The position numbers and the translations under genes were made by a program. The notes under the pieces were generated by a model. It saw only the letters and a list, made by a program, of their open reading frames with translations, did no database searches and had not been told where the DNA came from. This document shows positions 1 to 8,913 of a DNA stretch of 64,000 nucleotides, piece after piece (the first letter of the stretch is position 1; every line of letters starts with the position of its first letter). Source of the stretch: Flavobacteriales bacterium (GTDB taxonomy: Bacteria > Bacteroidota > Bacteroidia > Flavobacteriales > JASBRU01); contig JASBRU010000003.1 of assembly GCA_030149285.1 (NCBI GenBank), positions 188,001 through 252,000 on the forward strand. Direction: 5' to 3'.

Positions 1-2
1 GT

Positions 3-1607
3 GATAACCAAATGAAATGGGCAACCATTGGTTTATCCATTATGGCTACACAAGCTAGTGCTATTACCTTCTTGTCTGCAACCGGATTAGGGTATGAAAC
101 AGGAATGGAGTTTGTACAGTTTTATTTTGGCTTACCAATAGCTATGGTTGTATTGTCAGCTTTTATACTTCCTATCTACTATAAATTAAAAGTTTATACT
201 GCCTACGAATACTTAGAAAGTAGGTTTGACCTAAATACACGGCTTTATACAGCTTTCTTATTCTTAGTACAGCGTAGTTTAGCTGCGGGAATTACTATTT
301 ATGCGCCCGCCATTATTCTATCTTCTATTTTAGGTTGGGAACTGAGATACACCTGCCTATTAGTAGGCTCGTTGGTTATTATTTATACTGTTTCCGGTGG
401 CACAAAGGCTGTTAGCTTAACTCAAAAGTGGCAAATGGGCATTATACTAGGAGGTATGGTTATAGCATTTTATATGATTATAAGCTATTTACCGGATAAT
501 GTTTCTTTTTCTAGAGCTGTAGATTTAGCAGGAAACCTAGGTAAGATGAATGTAATTGACTTTGATTTAGATGTCAATAGCAGATACAATATTTGGGCTG
601 GTATATTTGGGGGCTTCTTTTTAGCAATGTCATATTTCGGCACAGACCAATCTCAGGTTCAACGTTATTTAGGCGGAAAATCATTAAGCGAAAGTCGTAT
701 GGGCTTAATGTTTAATGGGCTTTTAAAGGTACCTATGCAGTTTTTTATACTATTAGTAGGTGTTATGCTTTTTGTGTTTTATCAGTTTACAGAACCACCT
801 ATATACTTTAAAGAACATTTAACAGAACAGATAAATCAGTCTGAATATGCTGATGATTTTGAAAATATAGAAAGTAACTTTTCAGAAAACTGGAATCAAA
901 AGAAAGAAACTCAATTATCTTATGCAGACGCTTTAAATGTCGGCAATACTAAACTTGCAGAGGCACAAGCTATAAAAGCAAAAGAATTAGCAGCAAATGA
1001 AATAAAGATAAGAGATGAGTACAAGTCCTTAATTGTTAAAGCAAATATTACTGAGGAGACTAAAGACTATGATTACATATTTATATCATGGATACTTAAG
1101 TATTTGCCAAAAGGCTTAATAGGTCTTTTAATAGCTGTTATATTCTCAGCAGCAATGTCATCTACTGCGGGCGAATTAAATGCATTAGCATCTACTACTA
1201 CCATTGACTTTTATAAAACAATCATAAAAAAAGAAGCATCAGAGAGGCATTATTTAAATGCTTCAAAATTAATTTCTGTAGGGTGGGGAATATTAGCTAT
1301 TTGCTTTGCCATACTTGCTGATATGACTGAAAACCTTATTGAAGCTGTAAATATATTAGGCTCTATATTCTATGGTACCATACTAGGTATATTTGTAGTT
1401 GCCTTCTTCTTTAAGTATGTAAAGGCAAAGGCAGTATTGATTGCCGGTATTATGGCTGAAGCTACAGTAATAGTAATGTACTTCACAATGGATATAGGTT
1501 TTTTATGGTTCAACTTTATTGGTTGTGCATTGGTAGTAGCTATTGCATTAATCATCCAAGTATTAAGTACTGATGACAGCAATAATAAAGCACTAGACCA
1601 ACTATAG
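3..1607 (+). CDS. Sodium:solute symporter (SSS family), 5'-truncated by window edge
   Basis: The reading frame is open to the left edge. Codons for D-N-Q precede the first ATG at 12, and family members continue through this point, so the real start lies outside the window; 534 residues are visible. Many hydrophobic helices and the stretch MATQASAITFLSATGLGYE are typical of the solute:sodium symporter family, which uses the sodium gradient to import small solutes across the inner membrane. The substrate cannot be told. About residues 265-350 form a hydrophilic, Lys/Glu/Ala-rich insert between membrane helices, before the conserved helix with FSAAMSSTAGELNALAS. The gene ends tail-to-tail with the sulfotransferase gene, sharing 6 bases (CTATAG). 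Confidence 0.9.
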   Translation, partial: DNQMKWATIGLSIMATQASAITFLSATGLGYETGMEFVQFYFGLPIAMVVLSAFILPIYYKLKVYTAYEYLESRFDLNTRLYTAFLFLVQRSLAAGITIYAPAIILSSILGWELRYTCLLVGSLVIIYTVSGGTKAVSLTQKWQMGIILGGMVIAFYMIISYLPDNVSFSRAVDLAGNLGKMNVIDFDLDVNSRYNIWAGIFGGFFLAMSYFGTDQSQVQRYLGGKSLSESRMGLMFNGLLKVPMQFFILLVGVMLFVFYQFTEPPIYFKEHLTEQINQSEYADDFENIESNFSENWNQKKETQLSYADALNVGNTKLAEAQAIKAKELAANEIKIRDEYKSLIVKANITEETKDYDYIFISWILKYLPKGLIGLLIAVIFSAAMSSTAGELNALASTTTIDFYKTIIKKEASERHYLNASKLISVGWGILAICFAILADMTENLIEAVNILGSIFYGTILGIFVVAFFFKYVKAKAVLIAGIMAEATVIVMYFTMDIGFLWFNFIGCALVVAIALIIQVLSTDDSNNKALDQL

Positions 1608-2387
1608 TTTACCGGTAAACCGTTTGTATTTAATATAGTAGGGGTCTAGTTTCTGAAACCATTTATTAGCCACAACATGCCTTTTAACTTGTTTTTCAAA
1701 ATTAGGTATGGTTCTTATTTGTTCATCAAATCGTTTTACAGCATAATCATATAACTGCTGATCCATTAACGTATTTTCATTGATAGCCTCAATAGCAGAA
1801 GCGGTTAACTCTGGCCTTTGTTGTCTTTTTTCATTGATATTACTAGAGTTGTAAAACGAATGCTTAAAGCCTAACAGATTCTTCATCAATACAACAGACT
1901 CGTCTAATCTCTCTGTAATACCAACCATTGTAAAGTGCTTGTCAATATTGTCTTTCGCTATTTGAAGATACTTCTCCGGGTCAGACTCTATATGGTTTTC
2001 CCCCGAAATAAATCTGGTTTGAAAATTGTAATTGTATTTACTGGCTGCAAATTCTTCAATGGTCATTTTTTGCACCTCTTCTAAGCTCTTGTTTTCGTAA
2101 TAATGATAATAATGAGATACGGCCTGTTTAAGCGGTTTTCTCATAAAAGTCACATACGTATATGGTTTTGTGGTAAACTGATGAAAGCCATATCTAAAAT
2201 GACCTATAACGGCTTTTATTTCATCATTAGCGAATCCTTTTTGGATAGACTCTTCATCATAAAAGTATAGCAATTCTCCCTTTTCATACTGGCGCATCAC
2301 TAAGTTTTGAATAGTGGTGCCTGCAGTTTTGGGTAAGTGCATGTAAAATAGCATCGGGTCTGTCATTGTATACTTCGTATTGAGCAA
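1602..2387 (-). CDS. Sulfotransferase family protein
   Basis: 261 residues. An N-terminal HLPKTAGTT motif (residues 17-25) matches the 5'-phosphosulfate-binding loop of PAPS-dependent sulfotransferases, and TFMRKPLKQAVSHYY (about 80-94) matches the 3'-phosphate-binding region, with Arg83 and Ser91 in the expected places. The enzyme should transfer a sulfuryl group from PAPS to an unknown acceptor, perhaps a surface glycan or lipid. There is no signal peptide, so it is probably cytosolic. A second possible start is Met8. No sulfate activation or glycosyltransferase genes lie next to it, so the acceptor cannot be inferred from context. Assignment to the family is firm; the substrate is unknown. 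Confidence 0.85.
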   Translation of the reverse strand: MLNTKYTMTDPMLFYMHLPKTAGTTIQNLVMRQYEKGELLYFYDEESIQKGFANDEIKAVIGHFRYGFHQFTTKPYTYVTFMRKPLKQAVSHYYHYYENKSLEEVQKMTIEEFAASKYNYNFQTRFISGENHIESDPEKYLQIAKDNIDKHFTMVGITERLDESVVLMKNLLGFKHSFYNSSNINEKRQQRPELTASAIEAINENTLMDQQLYDYAVKRFDEQIRTIPNFEKQVKRHVVANKWFQKLDPYYIKYKRFTGKL

Positions 2388-2402
2388 TTAAATGTACAAA
2401 AC

Positions 2403-3041
2403 CTATTCAATACCCATAATCCTTCTAAAGATGGGAGTGAAGCCGCTTAAAAAGAACTCTACAGCAATAACCATTACTATTAAGCCCATTAAACGCATTA
2501 AAATTTTATTTCCTGTATCTCCTAAGAGTTTTATAATTCTTGCTCCAAACCATAACACAAACAAGGTTAATGCACATACTACCAATATCATGATAATTAA
2601 AGTAGCTTTCATACCAAAGGTGTTTGCATCTTCCATCATTACAATTGCATTGGTTATTGCACCCGGTCCACATATCATTGGTATAGCTAATGGCGTTACA
2701 GAAATGTCACCGACATATTCTTTTACATCTTCGGGCTTTATTTTGGTACGACCTAATCGTGCTTGCAACATATCTTGTCCAAGCATAAAAAAGATTATAC
2801 CTCCAACTATTCTAAAACTATCTACCGAAATTCCAAAAAACTTAAATAGAACCTGTCCTGTAAATGCAAATAACATTAAAGCTCCAAAAGCAACAATCAT
2901 TGCTTTGATAGCTGTTTTTTTACGAGCAGAACTCTCTAAATTTGCCGTCATTGTCATAAAAACCGGCATAACACCAAGTGGATTGATAAGTGTTATAAAT
3001 GAAGTAAATACTACCAGAGCAAATTCTACTAAATGATCCAT
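2403..3041 (-). CDS. MarC family integral membrane protein
   Basis: 212 residues with about six hydrophobic helices. The N-terminal TLINPLGVMPVF and the central PLAIPMICGPGAI stretches are the two signature regions of the MarC/NAAT family. Some members are reported as neutral amino acid transporters, but for most the substrate is unknown, and the old link to multiple antibiotic resistance was not upheld. It lies in the inner membrane. It seems to be transcribed alone, with a TAATTTTG -7-like element on the minus strand at 3064-3071, about 22 bases before the start. A long opposite-strand frame over the same region is treated as a shadow. Confidence 0.9.
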   Translation of the reverse strand: MDHLVEFALVVFTSFITLINPLGVMPVFMTMTANLESSARKKTAIKAMIVAFGALMLFAFTGQVLFKFFGISVDSFRIVGGIIFFMLGQDMLQARLGRTKIKPEDVKEYVGDISVTPLAIPMICGPGAITNAIVMMEDANTFGMKATLIIMILVVCALTLFVLWFGARIIKLLGDTGNKILMRLMGLIVMVIAVEFFLSGFTPIFRRIMGIE

Positions 3042-3063
3042 AATATTGCCTTTAAATTTTGGG

Positions 3064-3071
3064 CAAAATTA
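3064..3071 (-). promoter_or_regulatory. Putative -7 element of the marC-family gene
   Basis: The minus strand reads TAATTTTG here, matching the Bacteroidota -7 consensus TAnnTTTG, 22 bases before the ATG at 3041. No clear TTTG -33 element lies 19 bases upstream, so the call rests on the -7 match alone. Confidence 0.4.
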
Positions 3072-3110
3072 GGATTATTAATTTTTACGGTAATAAAATA
3101 AATAGATTAT

Positions 3111-3596
3111 TTATAGAGATTTTAGGTGAGCCATTTCTATGGCTGCTGCTGCACATTCTGCACCTTTATTTCCATGCTTCCCGCCAGATCTATCAATAGC
3201 TTGTTGTTTTGTAAAGTCTGTTAACAAGCAAAAAATAGTAGGGGTATCATAAAGCACATTTAAGTCTTTTATGCCTTGAGATACCGCTTCACATACAAAA
3301 TCAAAGTGTTTGGTTTCGCCTTGTATTACACTACCTATAGCTATAACAGCATCGTATTGATTTGACTTGGCCATTTTTTTTGAACCATAAATTAGTTCAA
3401 AACTACCGGGCACATCAAGTAGTGTTATATTATCATCTTTAGCGCCTTTAGCTTTTAAAATTTCAACAGCACCTTGAGACAGAGAAGAGGTAATATCATT
3501 ATTCCATTGAGAAACCACTACGGCAAAACGCATATTGCTAGCGTCTGGTAATGCATCTAAATCAATATCAGAAAGATTATGTTCAGCAGTGGCCAT
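3111..3596 (-). CDS. ribH: 6,7-dimethyl-8-ribityllumazine synthase
   Basis: 161 residues, the normal length for lumazine synthase. The enzyme condenses 5-amino-6-ribitylaminouracil with 3,4-dihydroxy-2-butanone 4-phosphate in the penultimate step of riboflavin synthesis. Visible signatures are the SQWNNDIT region, the VPGSFEL phosphate/substrate loop, and GSVIQGETKHFDFV, which carries the catalytic His. The N-terminal 20 residues are an acidic extension. The start codon overlaps the stop of the upstream TPR gene (TAATG), so the two are probably translationally coupled. No other riboflavin genes are in the window. The function is secure from motifs and length. Confidence 0.96.
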   Translation of the reverse strand: MATAEHNLSDIDLDALPDASNMRFAVVVSQWNNDITSSLSQGAVEILKAKGAKDDNITLLDVPGSFELIYGSKKMAKSNQYDAVIAIGSVIQGETKHFDFVCEAVSQGIKDLNVLYDTPTIFCLLTDFTKQQAIDRSGGKHGNKGAECAAAAIEMAHLKSL

Positions 3597-4279
3597 TACT
3601 GTGTTTTTGCTGATGCAAAAGCAATGTATTTATCAATGTCTAATGCAAGCTGAGACTTAGGGTATTTTTCTTTAATTGTTTGATAATGCTTTAAGGCTTT
3701 ATTAAACTCACCTAATTCTTCTGCTGCAATAGCTGCTTTTTTAAGATAAATAGGTGTTGTAACAGAATTGTCTCTAGCATTTATTGCTTTTACATAGTAA
3801 TCGTAAGCATCTTTAGTTTGACCCTTTTCCATAAAAGCATCACCAATAGCACCCTTAGAAATTGCAGCTAGTACTTCGTCATTAGAGCTAAATTCATCTA
3901 ATTCGGTAATAGCAGCATTGTAATCTCCTGTGTTTAAGTAAGAAATACCTGCATAATAATGTGCAAGATTAGCAGCTTTAGTTCCACCAAAGTCTTCCAT
4001 AATCTCTAGAAAACCTGCATTCACACCATCTCCGTTTAAAGCTTGTTGATAGTTATCAGCTTCAAAGTATTCTTGAGCTTTGTACATACTCTCTTGAGCT
4101 TCTTCTTCAAGTGGTGCTAGGTAAAACCTAGTATATCCTAAATAACCAAAAACTATTACTACAAGTGCTGTAACAATTATCGTAATTGGCTTCTTATTAT
4201 TCTCAATATATTGCTCTGTTTTACTGTAGGCTTCCTCTACATTAATCAGCGTATCATCTATTTCATTTTTCTTAGCCAT
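3596..4279 (-). CDS. Membrane-anchored tetratricopeptide-repeat protein
   Basis: 227 residues. A hydrophilic N-terminus of about 33 residues is followed by one hydrophobic segment (about 35-53, ITIIVTALVVIVFGYLGY), and then by TPR-like helices to the C-terminus. The topology resembles YfgM-type periplasmic chaperone-linked proteins: an inner-membrane anchor with a soluble TPR domain outside. The family is frequently seen upstream of ribH in this phylum, but I know of no functional reason. It overlaps ribH by one base at TAATG. A minus-strand TATTTTTG -7-like element lies at 4306-4313. The TPR fold is likely; the exact role is unknown. Confidence 0.75.
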   Translation of the reverse strand: MAKKNEIDDTLINVEEAYSKTEQYIENNKKPITIIVTALVVIVFGYLGYTRFYLAPLEEEAQESMYKAQEYFEADNYQQALNGDGVNAGFLEIMEDFGGTKAANLAHYYAGISYLNTGDYNAAITELDEFSSNDEVLAAISKGAIGDAFMEKGQTKDAYDYYVKAINARDNSVTTPIYLKKAAIAAEELGEFNKALKHYQTIKEKYPKSQLALDIDKYIAFASAKTQ

Positions 4280-4353
4280 TGCCTAGATATTTCTTAATTA
4301 AGCCACAAAAATAATTTTTTTTTCGAAACCAACTACTAATAGTCACTAATGAT

Positions 4354-4361
4354 TAATTTTG
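4354..4361 (+). promoter_or_regulatory. -7 promoter element immediately before recF
   Basis: TAATTTTG fits the Bacteroidota -7 consensus TAnnTTTG and ends only four bases before the recF ATG at 4366. If used, the transcript would start at or a few bases from the start codon and be leaderless or nearly so. No good -33 TTTG is seen at 19 bases. Confidence 0.5.
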
Positions 4362-4365
4362 AGGC

Positions 4366-5463
4366 ATGTATTTAAAAAATATTTCATTACTTAATTTCAA
4401 GAATTACGAAGAATCTTCTTTAGAGTTTTCTAAGAAAATAAACTGCTTTGTAGGCAATAATGGTGCGGGTAAAACCAATGTTTTAGATGCTGTTTACTAC
4501 CTGTCTTTTTGTAAGAGTTACTTTAATCCAATTGACTCACAAAATATTAAGCATGACACGCCATTTTTTGTAATAGAAGGGGTGTTTGTAAAAGACACAA
4601 AAGAAGATCATGTGTACTGTGGGTTAAAAAAAGGACAGAAGAAGACATTTAAAAAGAATAAAAAGGAATATGAAAGATTAGCTGATCATATTGGTTCTTA
4701 TCCTGCTGTAATAATATCTCCTGCAGACAGAGATTTAATTACTGAAGGAAGTGATGTGAGAAGAAAGTTTTTAGACAGCGTAATATCTCAATCAGATAAA
4801 TTGTACCTAGATGATTTAATCAACTATAACAAAGCTTTGAGCCAAAGAAACGCTTTACTTAAATACTTTGCTGCTAACAATACCTTTGACAGTGGGACTT
4901 TAAGCATATACAACTCTCAAATGGTTGACTTAGGCAATAAAATACATCAAAAACGAATTGGTTTTGTAGAGAAATTACAACCTATATTTGATAGATACTA
5001 TAAAGCTATATCAAAAGGAAATGAACCTGTGTCATTGCTTTATAACTCTAACCTTATAGATAATAACTATGCTGAGCAACTAGAGACATCTTTACAACGA
5101 GACATGACCTTGCAGTACACTACTAAAGGTATACATAAAGATGATTTAGAGTTTACTATAGAAGGATATCCCATAAAGAAAATGGGCTCTCAAGGACAGC
5201 AAAAGTCTTTTTTAATTGCATTAAAGCTTGCTCAGTTCGACTTTATTAAAGAATTAAACGGCTACAAACCGCTACTGCTTTTAGATGATATATTTGATAA
5301 ACTAGACGAGAGTAGAGTAGAAGAGATTATTAAATTGGTAAACGAACACCATTTTGGACAAATATTTATTACTGACACTCACCCTGAGCGAACTGAAAAC
5401 ATTATTAAAAGGATAAATGAAGACTACAAGTTATTTACAGTTGAAAAAGGAGCAGTAGTATGA
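4366..5463 (+). CDS. recF: DNA replication and repair protein RecF
   Basis: 365 residues. Walker A GNNGAGKT is at residues 30-37, the ABC signature region [14 protein letters not shown] is near 273, and Walker [13 protein letters not shown] is near 304, all in SMC-like order. RecF loads RecA at single-strand gaps with RecO and RecR and acts in the cytoplasm at stalled forks. The gene overlaps the following DciA-like gene by four bases (ATGA), so the two are probably coupled. A -7 element sits only four bases before the start. Length and motifs are normal, with no sign of damage. Confidence 0.96.
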   Translation: MYLKNISLLNFKNYEESSLEFSKKINCFVGNNGAGKTNVLDAVYYLSFCKSYFNPIDSQNIKHDTPFFVIEGVFVKDTKEDHVYCGLKKGQKKTFKKNKKEYERLADHIGSYPAVIISPADRDLITEGSDVRRKFLDSVISQSDKLYLDDLINYNKALSQRNALLKYFAANNTFDSGTLSIYNSQMVDLGNKIHQKRIGFVEKLQPIFDRYYKAISKGNEPVSLLYNSNLIDNNYAEQLETSLQRDMTLQYTTKGIHKDDLEFTIEGYPIKKMGSQGQQKSFLIALKLAQFDFIKELNGYKPLLLLDDIFDKLDESRVEEIIKLVNEHHFGQIFITDTHPERTENIIKRINEDYKLFTVEKGAVV

Positions 5464-5750
5464 GAAAGTCTAATGAACAACCCATTGCTGAAGTAATAAA
5501 AGACTTGTTATCTGCATACAAGTTAGAAGACAAATACGGAAAAACGGGTATAGTTGATGCTTGGCATAGTATATTAGGTAAGGCTGTTTCCTCTCGTACA
5601 GACTCTATATTTATTAAAGGAAACGTACTTTATGTAAAACTAAATTCATCTGTATTGAGAAATGAATTAAGCATGGCAAAAACCAAGTTATTAGAAAACT
5701 TGAATGAAGAAGTTGGAAAAACTATTATTACAGATATAGTATTTAAATAA
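5460..5750 (+). CDS. DUF721 / DciA-like protein
   Basis: 96 residues. The sequence fits the small DUF721 (DciA-like) family: the region around [13 protein letters not shown], followed by the beta-rich [21 protein letters not shown]. DciA proteins are the ancestral loaders of the replicative helicase DnaB, and DUF721 genes are often next to recF in this phylum, which agrees with the ATGA overlap here. The direct role in helicase loading is inferred from the family, not shown. The gene ends tail-to-tail with the porin gene, sharing 8 bases. Confidence 0.85.
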   Translation: MRKSNEQPIAEVIKDLLSAYKLEDKYGKTGIVDAWHSILGKAVSSRTDSIFIKGNVLYVKLNSSVLRNELSMAKTKLLENLNEEVGKTIITDIVFK

Positions 5751-6918
5751 GCAACTGTAACCCTAATCCTAAATAATTTCCTTTCTGAAAAGATATTCCA
5801 TCAGTATACAAGTTTACTCCTTTGCCTTCTTGGATAACGTAGTGTAAATTTAGCTTTAAGTTATTCTTATTAATATACCAGTTAATACCAATATCATAGG
5901 TTTTATCATAGCCAGATAAAGGTCCGTTTTTAATGGTATTAAAGTAGGAGTACATAACAGTAGGCTCAATAAAGTACTTTTTTGCAATTACAATATTGTA
6001 ACCCATTCTTATATGTCCGGTTTCATAGCTATAAAAACCTCCCTGATAGTTTCGTTCTAATAAGTTAATCTCACCATCTATATTCAGGTTGTCGAAATTA
6101 AATAAGAAGTCTCCGCTATAAGTTGTGTTGTATTCAAAAGAATCTGTTTGCCCCTGATGAGCTATACCTCCGGAGATAGTTAAACCCCTACGCTTATTAA
6201 AGTAATTGATATTGTAATTAGTGCTATAGTCTTCCATTTCTTCTAAACCAAGTGTAATTCCGGCTCTTGCTACTAATAAAGGACTCCATAGTCTACCTTC
6301 AGTATTATTTGTATTAAACATACCCACATTGTAATTAAAGCCGGTTGCAAATTGCTGCTGCATACCGCCAATGTTTACTCCCATAGCTCTACCAGTCCCT
6401 CTTCTTACCAAGTGGTTTCGTACATAATTTTGTGAGGGTGCTTTATCAAAAGAGTTTACTGCCCATGGACCTGTAAGACTCTCTCTACTAATTTGAGGTC
6501 TAAAGAAACCTGCAGTAACATTTAAGAGATCTGTACTTTGACTAACTCTATATGCTAATGTAGCTTCAAAAACATCAAATCCTATATCATTAGAGTTAGC
6601 CCTGATAGAGGTAAACCGATCTTGCCCCAAATTATCATAGGCTAACATTAAGTTGTATGACAAGCCTTTATATGGATTACCTTTAAAACCCAAACGAGCT
6701 CCTCTAAAAAATAAATTAGCCCTATCCTGAACTGCTTCTAGTGAACCATTGTTATTTACAAACTTTTCATCCATACTATAAACGCCCCATAACTGAAGCA
6801 TCGCATAGGGTTTTATATAAGTATAGTTTGTGTCCTCTGATGTGAAGAAGCTTTGAGCATTTATTGTATTAATACCTAGTAATAGTAAGACGGAAGTAAT
6901 AATTGTTTTTTGATTCAT
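5743..6918 (-). CDS. Outer-membrane porin, OprO/OprP-like
   Basis: 391 residues. An N-terminal signal peptide (MNQKTIITSVLLLLGINTINAQ) is cleaved after the Ala-Gln region. The rest is rich in alternating aromatic and polar beta-strands (for example FRGARLGFKGNPYKGLSYNLMLAYD) and ends in a strand with a terminal hydrophobic residue, as expected for an outer-membrane barrel. It resembles the phosphate-selective porin O/P family of Bacteroidota, but selectivity for phosphate cannot be claimed. There is no associated phosphate transport gene. It is probably monocistronic. Function beyond passive transport of small solutes is unknown. Confidence 0.75.
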   Translation of the reverse strand: MNQKTIITSVLLLLGINTINAQSFFTSEDTNYTYIKPYAMLQLWGVYSMDEKFVNNNGSLEAVQDRANLFFRGARLGFKGNPYKGLSYNLMLAYDNLGQDRFTSIRANSNDIGFDVFEATLAYRVSQSTDLLNVTAGFFRPQISRESLTGPWAVNSFDKAPSQNYVRNHLVRRGTGRAMGVNIGGMQQQFATGFNYNVGMFNTNNTEGRLWSPLLVARAGITLGLEEMEDYSTNYNINYFNKRRGLTISGGIAHQGQTDSFEYNTTYSGDFLFNFDNLNIDGEINLLERNYQGGFYSYETGHIRMGYNIVIAKKYFIEPTVMYSYFNTIKNGPLSGYDKTYDIGINWYINKNNLKLNLHYVIQEGKGVNLYTDGISFQKGNYLGLGLQLLI

Positions 6919-6988
6919 GCAATAGTAACGATTGTTATAAAAATTTGTTTATCTAAGTAATGTGAATAACAACACACAAAATAAATAA

Positions 6989-7013
6989 AAAAGCCGCATA
7001 CTATGCGGCTTTT
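6989..7013 (-). terminator. Rho-independent terminator after the FG-GAP gene
   Basis: Inverted repeat with stem GCCGCAT (6993-6999) and ATGCGGC (7003-7009) around a three-base loop, extended by A/T pairs. On the minus strand it is followed by a T-rich run (A-rich 6984-6991 on the plus strand), so it ends the gene at 7032-8792. Confidence 0.85.
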
Positions 7014-7031
7014 AAAAAGGAGGTTAATACT

Positions 7032-8792
7032 TTACTTAGACACAGCAAACTTTTGTTTACTAAGTATTTGCCCTTCTTCTTCTAACAAAACAAAATATGT
7101 TCCCGCTGACAGGGTACTTACATTAATATTTAACTCTGTTTCTCCCGAATTAATACTCTTAGATTCACTAATAAGAACTTGTCCGTTAATACTAATTACT
7201 TTTACAATAAGCGTCTTATCCTCATTAGGCTTAACATGAATATTTAAAACATCTGAGGTAGGGTTAGGGTATAGCTTAGTAAAAAACTTATCATACTCCT
7301 CAAGTGATACAGCAGGGATGGGGTAATCTCCTTCTGTTATCTTTACTTTTTGATTAGGAGTTACATTTTCCATCCTATCTTTTATACCGCTAGGCCAGCT
7401 TATTACAATAGAGTCTATGACAGAACCTGTTCCTAAACCAAAAATTTGGTATTGAGAATTTTGTGCCTGATAGCCAATAGATGTTTGTGTAAACTTTCTT
7501 TGTCTAGCACCATTGGCATACACATCTATCCAACAACCTATTGCATCTCTATTACTTTGTACACCTTCTAAATGAATTTTAATCCAATTATTTGTGCCTC
7601 CAGAGCAATCCCATAGATGAGCCCCAAAAGGAGCTTCATTATTTACAGCAATATCATAATATCCATCATTATCAATATCCCCAATTGCATTAGAAAAACT
7701 TGATGCTGTATCGCCTATAAAACCTGCTGATGGAACAATAAATGTATCTAAGGGATACATGTTTTCAAAAAACACACTTACATTATCATTAAAGGAACTT
7801 TTAGTACCTCCACTAACATATAAATCTAAATCACCATCATTGTCGTAATCAAAAAAGTTTGCACCCCAACAGGTTTGGTTATGTATAACACCTACTGCTG
7901 CACCAACTTCTGTAAAAGAGTTTCCTCCATCATTACGGAGAAGTCTATTGCCTGCGGCAGTATTAGTAATGTATATATCTAAGTCGGTATCATTATCATA
8001 ATCGCCATAAGCTACACACATACCATCCATTCCTAAGTTTGAACCAGACGCAACACTAATATCACTAAAAGTGCTATCGCCATTATTTAGCAACATGGTA
8101 TTACCATAAAATTTATCTTGAGCTATATAAATATCCGGCCACATATCATTATTGATATCTAAAAATGAAACGGCAAAAGGTCCTTTTAACGAATCGGCAG
8201 TACCCGAAGCAAGTGTAGCATCAGTAAACGTTCCATCTCCATTACTTAAATACATATAATTACTAAAATTATAGGCTGTACCTAACACACGGTTAATTAT
8301 GTATAAATCTAAAAAACCATCTCTATCATAATCTCCCCAAGCGGCACCATAAGTTGGCATTGATGTAGTAGAAATCCCTGAAGCAACTGTAATATCTACA
8401 AAACCCAATGTGCTATCATTTCTAAATAATTTGTTTCCCTCTAAGTTAGAGCAAGCGAATAAATCTTTATCCCCATCATTATCAAAGTCAATCCACAATG
8501 TCTGTGTGTTCTCGGCTGTTAAATTAACGGGGGGTGGGGTAATTTTTGAAAATCCAGATCCGGTATTCTTATAAAACACCATTAGACTTCCGTTTTGACT
8601 TGATAAAGTTAAGTCATCCCATCCATCTCCATCCCAATCACAAAAGTTTGCTCCACCACCAAAATCACCATCACCATAAGTGTGTGATATTCCATAAAAA
8701 GCCGCACTGTCAGAAAAGATAATTTGTGCACTGGCACTAGAAAAAATAAATAAAATGGCCACAGCCATTACATTGCGTAAAGTTGTTCTCAT
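7032..8792 (-). CDS. Secreted FG-GAP/VCBS and ASPIC/UnbV protein with T9SS sorting domain
   Basis: 586 residues. A signal peptide (about 1-22) is followed by repeated Asp/Gly-rich FG-GAP/VCBS blocks (DWDGDGWDDL, DFDNDGDKDLF, DYDRDGFLDLY, DYDNDTDLDIY, DYDNDGDLDLY, DIDNDGYYDI), which bind calcium in a beta-propeller. An ASPIC/UnbV region spans about 400-480, and the C-terminal 75 residues form a type A T9SS sorting domain (LYPNPTSDVLNI ... STLSAGTYFV). It should be exported by Sec, then carried across the outer membrane by the type IX system and be surface-bound or released. Its binding target is unknown. A strong terminator follows. Confidence 0.92.
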   Translation of the reverse strand: MRTTLRNVMAVAILFIFSSASAQIIFSDSAAFYGISHTYGDGDFGGGANFCDWDGDGWDDLTLSSQNGSLMVFYKNTGSGFSKITPPPVNLTAENTQTLWIDFDNDGDKDLFACSNLEGNKLFRNDSTLGFVDITVASGISTTSMPTYGAAWGDYDRDGFLDLYIINRVLGTAYNFSNYMYLSNGDGTFTDATLASGTADSLKGPFAVSFLDINNDMWPDIYIAQDKFYGNTMLLNNGDSTFSDISVASGSNLGMDGMCVAYGDYDNDTDLDIYITNTAAGNRLLRNDGGNSFTEVGAAVGVIHNQTCWGANFFDYDNDGDLDLYVSGGTKSSFNDNVSVFFENMYPLDTFIVPSAGFIGDTASSFSNAIGDIDNDGYYDIAVNNEAPFGAHLWDCSGGTNNWIKIHLEGVQSNRDAIGCWIDVYANGARQRKFTQTSIGYQAQNSQYQIFGLGTGSVIDSIVISWPSGIKDRMENVTPNQKVKITEGDYPIPAVSLEEYDKFFTKLYPNPTSDVLNIHVKPNEDKTLIVKVISINGQVLISESKSINSGETELNINVSTLSAGTYFVLLEEEGQILSKQKFAVSK

Positions 8793-8860
8793 AGCTTACT
8801 AGTTTGGTTATCAGTAAGTCAAGGTAGTATTTTTTGAGACACAAAATCAACTAGCAACGA

Positions 8861-8888
8861 AAAAAGGTCGACAAAATGTCGACCTTTT
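8861..8888 (-). terminator. Rho-independent terminator after ndk
   Basis: GGTCGAC (8866-8872), five-base loop, GTCGACC (8878-8884), with a T-run on the minus strand formed by plus-strand A residues at 8860-8865. It lies between the end of ndk and the FG-GAP gene. Confidence 0.85.
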
Positions 8889-8913
8889 ACTATTATATTT
8901 AAATAAAGTGTTC

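Noticed and set aside
2392-3036. 214-residue open frame on the plus strand, antisense to the marC-family gene
   Set aside because: It covers nearly the whole marC-family gene on the opposite strand and has a composition typical of a reverse-frame shadow (Ile/Lys/Asn-rich, no recognisable domain), while the minus strand gives a clear MarC protein.
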